Below are positions 16,743-26,177 of a DNA stretch of 64,000 nucleotides, in pieces. The DNA is from Neobacillus niacini NBRC 15566 (GTDB lineage: Bacteria > Bacillota > Bacilli > Bacillales > Cytobacillaceae), in the NCBI RefSeq assembly GCF_001591505.1, contig NZ_BCVA01000002.1, positions 62,001 to 126,000 of the forward strand, given 5' to 3'. Numbering within the stretch: position 1 is the first letter of the stretch; the number at the start of each line of letters is the position of its first letter. The translations under genes were made by a program, and so were the position numbers. The notes under the pieces are model-generated. The model made no database searches. It saw nothing but the letters and a program-made list of their open reading frames with translations, and was not told where the DNA came from.

Positions 16743-17031
16743 TTATTACACCCCTTATCATCAATGAATGTATTATTTTATGCTCAATATGTTAAAATGG
16801 GAAAATTTTATAAAAAAACAGGAAAAATGTGTGTCTATAGGGAATTTATCTTAGTAAATTATAATATATGAGCATAAAGAGAATTTCCTACGGCTTAAGT
16901 CTTAGCTTTAAATAATTCCCAAGATTGTGTAATCCTGAAGAACTACACGTTAAAATAAATTAAGATTAAACTCATTAAGGGATATAAGGAGAGAAATCCC
17001 TTCCTATAGAAAAATGAAGGGGGAATATAGG

Positions 17032-17634
17032 ATGAGGAAGATTTACGTACTTCTTACTGATACTGGGACGGTTTTAACAAAAATTATTAAACTCTATACG
17101 AAGAAGCCGCATAATCATGCTTCCATAGCATTAGATGACCAATTATGGGATGTTTATAGTTTTGGAAGAAAAAGACCTCGCAATCCTTTCCTAGCTGGAT
17201 TTGTCAGAGAAAATATCCGTGGTGGAATATTTCGCAATGCTGATTGTGCTATATATTGTTGTACGATATCTGAAAAACAGTATGAGGTAATTTGTCGGAA
17301 AATTGAAGAAATTGAGAAAAATAAAGGGGATTATCGCTATAATCTTTTGGGGCTATTCGCGGTCATGTTCAATTTGGAGTTGGATCGAAAAAATGCTTTT
17401 TTTTGTTCCCACTTTGTTGCCGCTCTTCTTCAGGAATCAGGGGTTAAAATCAATAAACAAAAGCCGCTATCATTAGTTACTCCAGATGACATAAAAGAAT
17501 CCAATTCTTTAGAATTAGTCTATGAAGGAAAATTGTCATCTTATTTTGAAGAGGCAAGTGAACATGATATAAACAATTTATCTCATCAAACATACTATCA
17601 GGATTTCAGTACTGATAGAGTAGAGGTTATCTAG
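17032..17634 (+). CDS. NlpC/P60-superfamily (permuted papain-like, YiiX/YycO-type) protein
   Basis: A 200-residue protein with the layout of lipid- or amide-processing permuted papain folds: an N-terminal TDTGTVLTKIIKLYTKKPHNHASIAL strand-helix-strand unit with His29 and, later, Cys125 in AFFCSHFVAALLQESG. These are the likely catalytic pair in circularly permuted NlpC/P60 enzymes. There is no signal peptide, so it would act in the cytoplasm. ATG 17032 has GAAGGGGGA eight bases upstream. A short hairpin (AAGGGAT ... ATCCCTT, 16977-17002) lies in the leader. Substrate is unknown. Confidence 0.7.
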   Translation: MRKIYVLLTDTGTVLTKIIKLYTKKPHNHASIALDDQLWDVYSFGRKRPRNPFLAGFVRENIRGGIFRNADCAIYCCTISEKQYEVICRKIEEIEKNKGDYRYNLLGLFAVMFNLELDRKNAFFCSHFVAALLQESGVKINKQKPLSLVTPDDIKESNSLELVYEGKLSSYFEEASEHDINNLSHQTYYQDFSTDRVEVI

Positions 17635-17637
17635 TTA

Positions 17638-17683
17638 AAATTAGAGAAGGCGTGTACTTATAAATACACGTCTTCTCTAATTT
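17638..17683. terminator. Long convergent terminator hairpin
   Basis: Arms of 19 bases with one mismatch: AAATTAGAGAAGGCGTGTA (17638-17656) and TACACGTCTTCTCTAATTT (17665-17683). It lies between the NlpC/P60-like gene and the leftward membrane-protein gene, covering the latter's last codons. Confidence 0.75.
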
Positions 17684-18302
17684 GTTTATTCCGATTTTTA
17701 AATGCTTCAATTAAGCTATTAAAAAGACTCAAAGACCTTTGGAATACTGGACTTTGGATAAAGGTATATAGGAAGGTGGCAATAAATACTGGCCCTCCTA
17801 AAAGTAAACCGATGATTAAGACCAAACTTTCAACTAGGATACGTGCTTGACTTACCGATAATTTCGTTTTATTTGAAATGGAAAGCATAAAACCATCTCT
17901 TGGTCCGGCACCAAGACCTGCCGCGACATACATCCCGCCGCCTATTCCTGAAATGACAATGGCACATAACAATATAAGATAATCGACCCAAGAATTAGTT
18001 GGCTCAGGTAAAAAATCCAACCATAGAAAAAAGTCCATAATCGGTCCAATTAAAAGGGCATTTAGAAAGGTCCCAATTTTAATATATTTTCTTGCTGTAA
18101 AATAAGAGATGCTAACCAGTACTAACCCGCAAATTACACCCCAAGTCCCTATAGTAAGCCCAAAATGTTGATATAATGCCACATTTAAGACCTCCCAAGG
18201 ATGTAAACCAACATGTTTCACCTTAACGGCTATTGCGTTACCTAACCCAAAGAAGGTTAATCCCAATATAAATATTACATACTGAATTGTTTTCACCCAC
18301 AC
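17658..18302 (-). CDS. YczE/YyaS-family membrane protein
   Basis: A 214-residue membrane protein with five to six hydrophobic helices. The segments GLHPWEVLNVALYQHFGLTIGTW and GGGMYVAAGLGAGPRDGFM are typical of the YczE family, distantly related to YitT. B. subtilis YczE is linked to lipopeptide production, but the mechanism is not known. Start at GTG 18302 is three bases from GGGGGT, so GTG 18296 is an alternative. It is a single gene; the long hairpin at 17638-17683 ends it. Confidence 0.78.
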   Translation of the reverse strand: MWVKTIQYVIFILGLTFFGLGNAIAVKVKHVGLHPWEVLNVALYQHFGLTIGTWGVICGLVLVSISYFTARKYIKIGTFLNALLIGPIMDFFLWLDFLPEPTNSWVDYLILLCAIVISGIGGGMYVAAGLGAGPRDGFMLSISNKTKLSVSQARILVESLVLIIGLLLGGPVFIATFLYTFIQSPVFQRSLSLFNSLIEAFKNRNKQIREDVYL

Positions 18303-18479
18303 GTTACCCCCGATTATAAAACTGTCAATTATCCTAAATCTTAAAAGATGTCGAATTGATAATCAACCATTTTTAGAATATTGGAGTTAAAAGAATTTTA
18401 TTAATAGATGAAATTTTGTTAAAATGTATCAATAAAATAAACATATTTGGGTTATATAAATGATTGAGAGGTTATATCT

Positions 18480-19655
18480 ATGAATCTTGTTGCTTCAACT
18501 AAAGTTCAAAAATTAACAGCCAGTATTTTTCAAGAGGTAGCTGATCTTAAGCAGCAAGCACTGAACAGGGGTCTTGATGTTATCGATTTAAGTGTAGGGA
18601 GCCCTGATTTACCACCTCCTGCATTTGTTGTTGAAGAACTTGTAAAATATGCGAGTAACCCTGTTAATTACGGATACACCTTAAAGGGTATTCCAGAATT
18701 TCATGAGGCTGTATCTTTCTTTTATCAGCGGCGGTATGGAGCAGATATCGATCCAGAAAAAGAAGTACTTCAATTAATGGGATCACAGGACGGACTTGCT
18801 CATTTAGCAACAGCGATAATTAACCCAGGGGATTATGTCTTAGTACCAGACCCGGGTTATCCTATTTACGAAGCGAGTGTCACTATTGCTGGCGGTGTCC
18901 TGTACTCTATGCCATTATTAGCAGAAAATAACTTTTTACCTGTTCTTGAGGATATTCCTCAACAAATCTTGGAAAAGACCAAAATGATGATCCTTAGTTA
19001 TCCAGGTAATCCGGTAACTGCACTAGCTGACAGAAGCTTTTTCGAAAAGGTAATCAATTTTGCGAAACGTAATAATATTCTTATTGTCCATGATTTCGCA
19101 TACTCTGAATTAATCTATGATAACCATCCACAAATAAGCTTCATGTCTGTTCCGGGTGCTAAGGAGGTTGGGATTGAATTTAATTCTCTATCAAAAACCT
19201 TTAATTTAGCAGGCTGCCGGATTGGCTACGCTGTCGGCAATGGACAAGCTTTAAATATTCTAGGAACCTTTAAATCACAAATTGATTATGGGGTATTTTA
19301 TCCTATTCAAAAGGCAGCTGTTGCTGCACTTACTTCGAATTTCACCATACTTCAAGAGCAGGTGAAAGAATACGAGTTTCGCAGAGATACCCTTATGGCT
19401 GGACTGGAAAAAAGCGGCTGGCAGTTGGCTAAATCCCCAGCAACGATGTTTCTTTGGGCCAAAATCCCTGCTGGATGGAAATCGAGACAATTCGCCTTTG
19501 AATTAATCAGTCACGCTGGCGTAGCCGTAATCCCTGGTGACGCGTTCGGAAAACAAGGCGAGGGCTATGTTCGAATTGCATTAGTACAGCCCCCAGAGAG
19601 ACTGTCAGAAGCAGCAGCTCGAATACATGAATTTCTAGTTGAATATGCTCACTAG
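18480..19655 (+). CDS. Class I/II PLP-dependent aminotransferase
   Basis: A 391-residue fold type I aminotransferase. Lys239 in NSLSKTFNLAGCRIGY is the PLP-binding lysine, with DFAYSEL (205-211) giving the Asp/Tyr cofactor contacts. It aligns along its whole length with MtnE at 53417-54598 (for example VPDPGYP, GAKEVGIE). One unusual point: the usual NYPNNPTGA loop reads SYPGNPVTA (173-181), which changes the Asn that normally contacts PLP. It belongs to the DapL/PatA-like group; substrate is uncertain. It is a monocistronic gene with a terminator at 19708-19735. Confidence 0.85.
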   Translation: MNLVASTKVQKLTASIFQEVADLKQQALNRGLDVIDLSVGSPDLPPPAFVVEELVKYASNPVNYGYTLKGIPEFHEAVSFFYQRRYGADIDPEKEVLQLMGSQDGLAHLATAIINPGDYVLVPDPGYPIYEASVTIAGGVLYSMPLLAENNFLPVLEDIPQQILEKTKMMILSYPGNPVTALADRSFFEKVINFAKRNNILIVHDFAYSELIYDNHPQISFMSVPGAKEVGIEFNSLSKTFNLAGCRIGYAVGNGQALNILGTFKSQIDYGVFYPIQKAAVAALTSNFTILQEQVKEYEFRRDTLMAGLEKSGWQLAKSPATMFLWAKIPAGWKSRQFAFELISHAGVAVIPGDAFGKQGEGYVRIALVQPPERLSEAAARIHEFLVEYAH

Positions 19656-19707
19656 ACATTGGCAATTTCATTCTTCTATAAAGACACTATTAATCATATA
19701 AATTGTA

Positions 19708-19736
19708 AAAAGACCTTCAGTTTTGAAGGTCTTTTA
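19708..19736 (+). terminator. Terminator after the aminotransferase gene
   Basis: Arms AAAAGACCTTC (19708-19718) and GAAGGTCTTTT (19725-19735), loop of six bases. Confidence 0.75.
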
Positions 19737-19761
19737 GATTTAATATGAAAGAGGGATACCA

Positions 19762-20211
19762 ATGCCTAGCGAAAAACAACAAATAGAATTAGCTATCCCG
19801 ATAAATGTAATTTGGGATTTCATCAGGGATGCAAATAATTGGGCACCGCTTGTGCCTGGTTATATACAACATGAGCAAATTAATAAAAATATTATAACAT
19901 GGGAATTTAAAAGTGACCTTGGTATAATGAAAAAAAAGGTAAGTTTAATTATTGATATTAAAGAGTGGAATGAACCAACAAGGATAAGCTTTGAGTTAAG
20001 GCGTTCCAATGAAAAATATATTGGTGAAGGTTATGTTGAAGCACATGCAGTAAATCAGAAAAAAACATTGCTTACTGGGTTTCTTGAAATAAATGCTAGT
20101 GGGGCATTAGGTTCATTGGCAAATTCACTTTTTAAAAATGCGATTCCAAAATCATCAGTAGAAGTGGCATCTGCCATTGCCTCTAAACTTGAAGAATTTA
20201 ACGAAAGGTAA
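19762..20211 (+). CDS. SRPBCC/CoxG-like protein
   Basis: A 149-residue soluble protein with the START/SRPBCC fold pattern: IPINVIWDFIRDANNWAPLVPGY near the N-terminus, alternating beta strands, and a C-terminal helix ending SVEVASAIASKLEEF. This is like CoxG (carbon monoxide dehydrogenase subunit G) family members, which are often orphan in Bacillus and bind hydrophobic ligands. No cox genes are near. AGAGGGA precedes the ATG. It is flanked by terminators on both sides, so it is monocistronic. Confidence 0.75.
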   Translation: MPSEKQQIELAIPINVIWDFIRDANNWAPLVPGYIQHEQINKNIITWEFKSDLGIMKKKVSLIIDIKEWNEPTRISFELRRSNEKYIGEGYVEAHAVNQKKTLLTGFLEINASGALGSLANSLFKNAIPKSSVEVASAIASKLEEFNER

Positions 20212-20221
20212 TAAAATTTGG

Positions 20222-20252
20222 CAATCCGATGGGAAATTCGGATTGTTTTTTT
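20222..20252 (+). terminator. Terminator after the CoxG-like gene
   Basis: Arms CAATCCGA (20222-20229) and TCGGATTG (20238-20245), loop of eight bases, then T8. Confidence 0.8.
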
Positions 20253-20271
20253 TAAATAATTAAAAAATTTT

Positions 20272-20301
20272 TTAACATGAGACTAAAAGTTATGTTATAT
20301 T
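20272..20301 (+). promoter_or_regulatory. Putative sigma-A promoter of ppc
   Basis: TTAACA at 20272-20277 and TATATT at 20296-20301 are separated by 18 bases, 48 bases before the ppc start. Confidence 0.45.
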
Positions 20302-20349
20302 AATAAATAAAAAATTTAGTAAATTTACTAGTACAGGGAGGGTGAAAGC

Positions 20350-23112
20350 ATGAGTACAGAATTAAAAGTGAATGACAGCAGTCTTCCACTTCGCCGCGAT
20401 GTAAAATTACTAGGTCAAATTCTTGGTGAGATCCTAGTCAGCCATGGTGGGAATGAACTTTTTGATAAAGTGGAAAAAATTCGACTGATGTGTAAAACAC
20501 TCAGAACTCATTTTGATACCGAAATCTATTCCGAATTAAAGGAAGAAATTGCAAACCTTAATAGCCCAATGAGAAAGCAGGTTATTCGTGCATTCTCAAT
20601 GTATTTTCATTTGATAAATATCGCCGAACAAAATCACCGTATTAGAAGAAGACGACAATATCAACTTGAGGATGATTCAATTGTTCAGCCAGATTCTATC
20701 GAAAGTGCAATTCTTTCTTTAAAGGAGAATAATCTTAATGAAGATATGATTCAAGAGGTATTAAAGAAGTTATCTCTTGAGCTGGTTATTACTGCACATC
20801 CAACAGAGGCAGCAAAGCGATCAATCTTAGAAATACAACAACGTATTGCTGTAATCTTGAAGAAACTCGACTACCCTTTAATAACAAAAAGAGAGCGCAG
20901 CAAACTTGAAGAGAGTTTATTTAACGAAGTAACGATTCTCTGGCAGACAGATGAACTTCGCCATAATAAGCCAACTGTACTGGATGAAGTCCGGAACGGT
21001 CTGTATTATTTTGATCAGACCTTATTTGAAGTCCTGCCAGAAATCCATCGTGAAGTTGAGATATGCTTAGAAAAGAACTATTCCGCAAAACAATGGGATG
21101 TTCCTAATTTCCTCAGATTTGGCTCATGGATTGGCGGAGACCGGGACGGCAACCCAAACGTAACACCGGAGGTTACGTGGGAGACGTTACATAAGCAGCG
21201 AAAGCTTGTCTTAAAGAAATATAAAAATGTATTAGTTGATCTTATGAAACGTTATAGTCATTCTACTACCCGGGTAGAGGTCAGTGATGAATTAGTCCAA
21301 TCCCTTGAGATGGAAGAGGACAAGTTTCTGACAGAAGATAAGAAATGGCCAGTTAAAGGGGAGGTATACCGCCGAAAATTTGCTATTATTATCGAACGAT
21401 TGAAACAAGTGGGGAAATCAGATTTAGGTTACCATTCTGCTGAAGAATTATTAGAAGATTTATATGTAGTGAAAAGAAGTTTAAATAACCATCATCCTGC
21501 AGCGCATGAGTTAAAAACAATTCAAAAGCTAATCCGTCAGGTACAACTCTTTGGTTTCCATCTAGCAACACTTGACATTCGCAATCATAGTGGTGAGCAT
21601 GAGGCTGCAATTTCGGAGATTTTACGAAAAGTACAAATTACGAATAATTATCCTCAGCTTTCTGAGGATGAAAAGGTAAAAATCCTGGAAAATATCCTAA
21701 TGGACCCACGGCCGCTTCTATTATTAAACGAAGATTATACACCGGAAACACAGCAAATGATTCAGGTGTTTCAGATGATTAAGAATGCCCATAAAGAATT
21801 TGGAAAACGTTCCATTTCTGTTTATCTTGTAAGTATGACAAGATCAGTGAGTGATTTACTTGAGGTGCTGGTTCTAGCGAAAGAGGCTGGAATTTATAGA
21901 CTTCATGCAGATGGGACAGTTGAAAGCCAATTAAATGTAGCCCCACTGCTAGAAACGATTGATGATTTAACAGCAGGCCCTAAGATTATGGAAACATTGT
22001 TCCAAATGCCTGTATATCGTAATCACTTAAAAGTAATGAATGACCAGCAGGAGATTATGCTTGGATATTCCGACGGCAGTAAAGACGGCGGTACATTAAC
22101 GGCAAACTGGAAGCTCTATAAGGCTCAGCTTGAAATTCATGAAATGGCAAGCAAGTACCACATAGGATTAAAGTTTTTCCATGGCCGAGGCGGTTCGCTT
22201 GGGCGAGGAGGCGGTCCGTTAAATAAAAGCCTGCTTTCACAACCTGCCGAAACAATTGGTGATGGAGTAAAAATTACGGAGCAGGGTGAAGTCCTATCTT
22301 CCCGCTATTTGCTTGAAGACATTGCCTATCGAAGCTTAGAACAAGCAACTTCTACTCTAATGCTCGCAACGGCACACGTATCAAAAGAGGCAGAGCCTGG
22401 GGATTTAAGGGATGAATGTTGGGAGACTGCTATTGAGGAGATTTCTGACGCAGCACTAAAAAAATATCAATCACTCGTTTTTGGAGATGCAGACTTCTTA
22501 ACCTATTTTAATGAAGCAACCCCATTAAGGGAACTTGGAGACTTAAACATCGGTTCAAGACCAATGAGCAGAAAAAACCGCGGTCGCTTCGAGGATTTAA
22601 GAGCTATTCCATGGGTTTTTGCTTGGACACAAAGCAGGCAGCTCCTTCCAGCTTGGTATGCCGCAGGAACAGGTTTAGAAAGTTATGCTTTAAAAAGTGA
22701 ACAAAATTTACAACAATTACAACAAATGTATGTAAATTGGCCATTTTTCCGATCCACGATTGATAATCTGCAAATGGCATTGATGAAGGCAGATATCACA
22801 ACTGCGAAAGAATATTTAACACTAGTGGAAGATCAGAAAATAGCTGAGAGAATTTTCTCGAATATCCTTGAAGAATATGAAAAGACAAAAGCAATTCTTC
22901 TCAAAATCACAGGGGATAAAGAATTACTAGATCATACACCAAACATTAAAGACTCAGTCTATCGTCGAAATCCTTATGTTGATCCATTAAACTTTTTACA
23001 GGTAGAATTAATTAAGGAATTAAGAAGTCAAAACGAACCATCGGAAGAGTTATTAATTGAGGTACTATTAACCATTAGTGGAATCTCAGCAGGTTTACGT
23101 AATACAGGTTGA
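20350..23112 (+). CDS. ppc: Phosphoenolpyruvate carboxylase
   Basis: A 920-residue enzyme that carboxylates PEP to oxaloacetate to refill the TCA cycle. Signature regions are present: TAHPTEA with catalytic His150, GGDRDGNPNVT, LGYSDGSKDGG, FHGRGGSLGRGGGP and the C-terminal RNTG that closes the active site. Length fits bacterial PEPC. B. subtilis uses pyruvate carboxylase and lacks ppc, while several other Bacillaceae have it, so this is a useful lineage marker. AGGGAGG precedes the ATG. It is transcribed alone, with a strong terminator at 23121-23156. Confidence 0.97.
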   Translation: MSTELKVNDSSLPLRRDVKLLGQILGEILVSHGGNELFDKVEKIRLMCKTLRTHFDTEIYSELKEEIANLNSPMRKQVIRAFSMYFHLINIAEQNHRIRRRRQYQLEDDSIVQPDSIESAILSLKENNLNEDMIQEVLKKLSLELVITAHPTEAAKRSILEIQQRIAVILKKLDYPLITKRERSKLEESLFNEVTILWQTDELRHNKPTVLDEVRNGLYYFDQTLFEVLPEIHREVEICLEKNYSAKQWDVPNFLRFGSWIGGDRDGNPNVTPEVTWETLHKQRKLVLKKYKNVLVDLMKRYSHSTTRVEVSDELVQSLEMEEDKFLTEDKKWPVKGEVYRRKFAIIIERLKQVGKSDLGYHSAEELLEDLYVVKRSLNNHHPAAHELKTIQKLIRQVQLFGFHLATLDIRNHSGEHEAAISEILRKVQITNNYPQLSEDEKVKILENILMDPRPLLLLNEDYTPETQQMIQVFQMIKNAHKEFGKRSISVYLVSMTRSVSDLLEVLVLAKEAGIYRLHADGTVESQLNVAPLLETIDDLTAGPKIMETLFQMPVYRNHLKVMNDQQEIMLGYSDGSKDGGTLTANWKLYKAQLEIHEMASKYHIGLKFFHGRGGSLGRGGGPLNKSLLSQPAETIGDGVKITEQGEVLSSRYLLEDIAYRSLEQATSTLMLATAHVSKEAEPGDLRDECWETAIEEISDAALKKYQSLVFGDADFLTYFNEATPLRELGDLNIGSRPMSRKNRGRFEDLRAIPWVFAWTQSRQLLPAWYAAGTGLESYALKSEQNLQQLQQMYVNWPFFRSTIDNLQMALMKADITTAKEYLTLVEDQKIAERIFSNILEEYEKTKAILLKITGDKELLDHTPNIKDSVYRRNPYVDPLNFLQVELIKELRSQNEPSEELLIEVLLTISGISAGLRNTG

Positions 23113-23120
23113 TTTGTATA

Positions 23121-23156
23121 AACGCTTCTCACCCGTTAAGGTGAGGAGCGTTTTTT
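23121..23156 (+). terminator. Terminator after ppc
   Basis: Arms AACGCTTCTCACC (23121-23133) and GGTGAGGAGCGTT (23140-23152) with one mismatch, loop of six bases, then T6. Confidence 0.85.
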
Positions 23157-23204
23157 CATTTTGTAAATGAAATTAGTTTTGAACATTCTGTGAAATATTA
23201 AAAA

Positions 23205-23224
23205 ATGAATGAATATTCATTCGT
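23205..23224. promoter_or_regulatory. FadR-like operator upstream of adhE
   Basis: ATGAATGAATATTCATTCGT is a near-perfect palindrome (arms GAATGAAT/ATTCATTC). It fits the B. subtilis FadR (YsiA) consensus TGAATGAMTANTCATTCA at every position except the last. FadR is a TetR-type repressor of fatty-acid degradation genes released by long-chain acyl-CoA. A degenerate 0A-box (complement of ATCCGACAAAT) lies just downstream at about 23235-23245. Confidence 0.55.
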
Positions 23225-23354
23225 TTTTGATCATAATCCGACAAATTCTGCATTATTGAACATGATATATTTTAGCCAGAAAAGATTAAAGGAATAGAAG
23301 GGTTAATTTTAAAAAAGTGCCTGCTTGAAAAGCTAGATTTGGAGGGATAGTTCT

Positions 23355-25955
23355 ATGGCAGTTAAAGAATTAGTTGTACAAGAAAAACAAAATGTAGTGG
23401 CAATGATTGAGATTCTGGCTAACAATTCCGCTAAAGCCTTAGCTGAGTTTCGTTGTTACAATCAGAAAATGGTGGATGAGATCGTTAAGCAAATGGCCTA
23501 TACAGCACTCAATCATCACAAAGACTTAGCAAAGCTAGCGGTGGAAGAAACAAGAAGAGGGGTCTATGAAGATAAAGTTTTCAAAAATATGTTTGCAACA
23601 GAGTATATCTACAACAATATAAGAGATCTAAAAACAGTCGGAGTCATTCGTGAAAACGAGCACGAAGGCATGGTAGAGATGGCTGAGCCAGTGGGAGTAA
23701 TAGCTGGGGTTATTCCTATAACGAATCCAACATCCACGGTTATTTTTAAATCATTAATATCGCTTAAGACAAGAAATCCAATTATCTTTGCTTTTCCGAA
23801 ATATGCTCAAAGGTGTTGTGTCGAAACAGCACAACTTCTCAGAGAAGCAGCCGTAAAGGCTGGGGCACCAGAGAATTGTATACAATGGATTGATGTTCCA
23901 TCTCATGACGCGTTTCAACTCCTAATGAAGCATCCGAAGATTTCACTTATTTTAGCTACGGGGGGACCAAATTTAGTAAAAGCAGCTTATAGCTCAGGTA
24001 AACCCGCTCTTGGTGTTGGTGCGGGCAATGTTCCCTGTTATATTGAAAAGACTGCAAAAATCAAACGTGCCGTAAATGACATCATTCTTTCTAAAACGTT
24101 CGATAACGGTATGATATGTGCCTCCGAACAGGCACTTATAATCGATCATGAGGTATTTGAAGAGGTAAAAAGGGAAATGATCGAAAATCAGTGTTATTTC
24201 TTAAATAATGAAGAAAAACAATTGATTGAAAAAGCAGTTATAGACGAAAAAAGTGCTTCTTTAAATCCTATGATTGTCGGATTGCCTGCCCATATGATTG
24301 CAAAGATGGCAGGTGTCAATGTTCCTGTAGATACGAAAATACTAGTGGCTGAGTTAAAAGGAGTTGGTCCAAAATTCCCATTATCCTGTGAAAAGTTAAG
24401 CCCTATACTCGCCTGTTATAAAGTGAATAGTTTAGCTGAAGGGCTGCTTATTGCTGAAGAAACACTTGAATATGGGGGACTTGGACACTCAGCTGCTATT
24501 CATACAGCTGACCAGAATGTGATTGATACCTTTGCCCTTCGAATGAAAGCTGGAAGAATTATGGTTAATACACCATCGACACACGGTGCGATTGGTGATA
24601 TCTATAACACATCTTTGCCGTCTTTAACGATTGGTTGCGGAACCTATGGTGGGAACTCTGTGTCTCAGAATGTAGGAGCAGAAAATTTACTAAACATTAA
24701 GAAGGTGGCAAAAAGGAGAAACATGACTCAATGGTTTAAAGTTCCATCACAAGTATTTTTTGAAAGGAATTCGATTCAGGTGCTTGCTGGCATTCCAGGA
24801 ATCTCCAAAGTGTTTGTCGTAACGAGTGCTAGTCAAATGAAAAATGGCTCTATTGAAAAAGTGCTTTATCAATTAGACAAAAATCCCAGTCCTATCCAAT
24901 ATGAAGTTTTATATGATATTGAACCTGAGCCAGACATTGAAAGTGTCAAGAATGGAGCAGAAAGGATGCAAAAATTCCAGCCTGACTGTCTCATTGCACT
25001 TGGGGGCGGCTCGGTAATGGATGCTGCCAAAGCAATGTGGCTGTTCTATGAACATCCAGACGCTGATTTTAACAGCTTAAAGCAAAAATTCTTTGACCCT
25101 AGTAAACGGGTGGTTAAATTTCCTGCGCTTCGTAGCAAAGCAATCTTTGTTGCTATTCCGACCACTTCTGGCACAGGTTCTGAAGTAACTTCCTTTTCAG
25201 TGATTTCAGATAAAAAGTCAAATATAAAGTATCCGTTGGCTGACTTTCAATTAACACCAGATTTAGCAATTGTTGATCCGCAGCTTGTCGTGACCGTCCC
25301 TAAGCATGTTACCGCAGATACTGGGATGGATGTTTTAACACATGCAATAGAATCATATGTTTCAGTATTAGCCAATGATTTTACAGATGGGTTAGCATTG
25401 AAAGCAATACAGTTAGTATTTGAATATTTACCTCGGGCTTATCGAGACGGTAATGATGAACTTGCAAGGGAAAAAATGCACAACGCCTCTACGATTGCAG
25501 GAATGGCTTTTGCTAACTCATTTTTAGGAATTAATCATAGCTTGGCCCATGCACTAGGTGCAGAATTTAATATTGCACATGGTCGTGCGATTGCCATTTT
25601 GTTACCTCACGTTATTCGTTACAATGCAGCAAAACCGAATAAATTAATGACATACCCTAAATATGAACACTTTATTGCTGATCAGCGCTATGCTGAGATT
25701 GCAAGAATGCTAGGTTTGTCTGCTGAAACATCCGAAGCAGGCGTAGAGAGTTTAATACAAGCGGTTATCAACCTAATGAAACAATTAGAATTGCCAATGA
25801 GCATTGAAGATACAGGGATAAGTCAGAATGAATTTGATAAAAAATTAAATATCCTTGCTGAACATGCCTTTGATGACCAAGATACGATTGCCAATCCCAA
25901 GCAGCCACTTGTAACAGAACTGGTCAATATCTATCGGCAGGCATTTAAAGGTTAG
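23355..25955 (+). CDS. adhE: Bifunctional acetaldehyde-CoA/alcohol dehydrogenase
   Basis: An 866-residue fusion enzyme that reduces acetyl-CoA to acetaldehyde and then ethanol, regenerating NAD in fermentation. The N-terminal ALDH domain (about 1-440) has catalytic Cys255 in DNGMICASEQ and the ITNPTSTVIFK and ALGVGAGNVP cofactor loops. The C-terminal iron alcohol dehydrogenase domain (about 455-866) has GGGSVMDAAK, IPTTSGTGSEVT and the iron-binding LGINHSLAHALGAEFNIAHG. Both halves look intact. GGAGGG precedes the ATG by seven bases. It is absent from B. subtilis and points to a fermentative, facultatively anaerobic life style. The FadR-like palindrome in its leader is unexpected for AdhE. 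Confidence 0.96.
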   Translation: MAVKELVVQEKQNVVAMIEILANNSAKALAEFRCYNQKMVDEIVKQMAYTALNHHKDLAKLAVEETRRGVYEDKVFKNMFATEYIYNNIRDLKTVGVIRENEHEGMVEMAEPVGVIAGVIPITNPTSTVIFKSLISLKTRNPIIFAFPKYAQRCCVETAQLLREAAVKAGAPENCIQWIDVPSHDAFQLLMKHPKISLILATGGPNLVKAAYSSGKPALGVGAGNVPCYIEKTAKIKRAVNDIILSKTFDNGMICASEQALIIDHEVFEEVKREMIENQCYFLNNEEKQLIEKAVIDEKSASLNPMIVGLPAHMIAKMAGVNVPVDTKILVAELKGVGPKFPLSCEKLSPILACYKVNSLAEGLLIAEETLEYGGLGHSAAIHTADQNVIDTFALRMKAGRIMVNTPSTHGAIGDIYNTSLPSLTIGCGTYGGNSVSQNVGAENLLNIKKVAKRRNMTQWFKVPSQVFFERNSIQVLAGIPGISKVFVVTSASQMKNGSIEKVLYQLDKNPSPIQYEVLYDIEPEPDIESVKNGAERMQKFQPDCLIALGGGSVMDAAKAMWLFYEHPDADFNSLKQKFFDPSKRVVKFPALRSKAIFVAIPTTSGTGSEVTSFSVISDKKSNIKYPLADFQLTPDLAIVDPQLVVTVPKHVTADTGMDVLTHAIESYVSVLANDFTDGLALKAIQLVFEYLPRAYRDGNDELAREKMHNASTIAGMAFANSFLGINHSLAHALGAEFNIAHGRAIAILLPHVIRYNAAKPNKLMTYPKYEHFIADQRYAEIARMLGLSAETSEAGVESLIQAVINLMKQLELPMSIEDTGISQNEFDKKLNILAEHAFDDQDTIANPKQPLVTELVNIYRQAFKG

Positions 25956-26099
25956 TTGAGCTGCAGATTCGAAAATTCTGTGAACAAAAATGAAAATATC
26001 GACAAAAACCATCAATCCTCTTCCTATGCCTTACCTCTATCAAGCATTTGATACTATATTTTATAGTTTAAATTGTGAATTTGTGGAAAATTGTCGATT

Positions 26100-26113
26100 T
26101 GACTGCGTTTACA
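26100..26113 (+). promoter_or_regulatory. Candidate cre-like site before the acyl-CoA ligase
   Basis: TGACTGCGTTTACA matches the catabolite-responsive element consensus TGWNANCGNTNWCA with one mismatch. It lies 65 bases before the ligase start. Two TGTCGAT strings (complement at about 25998-26005, and 26092-26098) resemble 0A boxes in the same 220-base gap. All are weak. Confidence 0.3.
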
Positions 26114-26177
26114 AATTGCTTTTTTAAAACAATAATTTAAGTGGTTGAAAACTTGATAGGAAATGGGAGGAGATTGT

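Noticed and set aside
16977-17002. Riboswitch or T-box in the leader of the NlpC/P60-like gene
   Set aside because: Only one short hairpin is present, with no conserved T-box, S-box or other riboswitch core.
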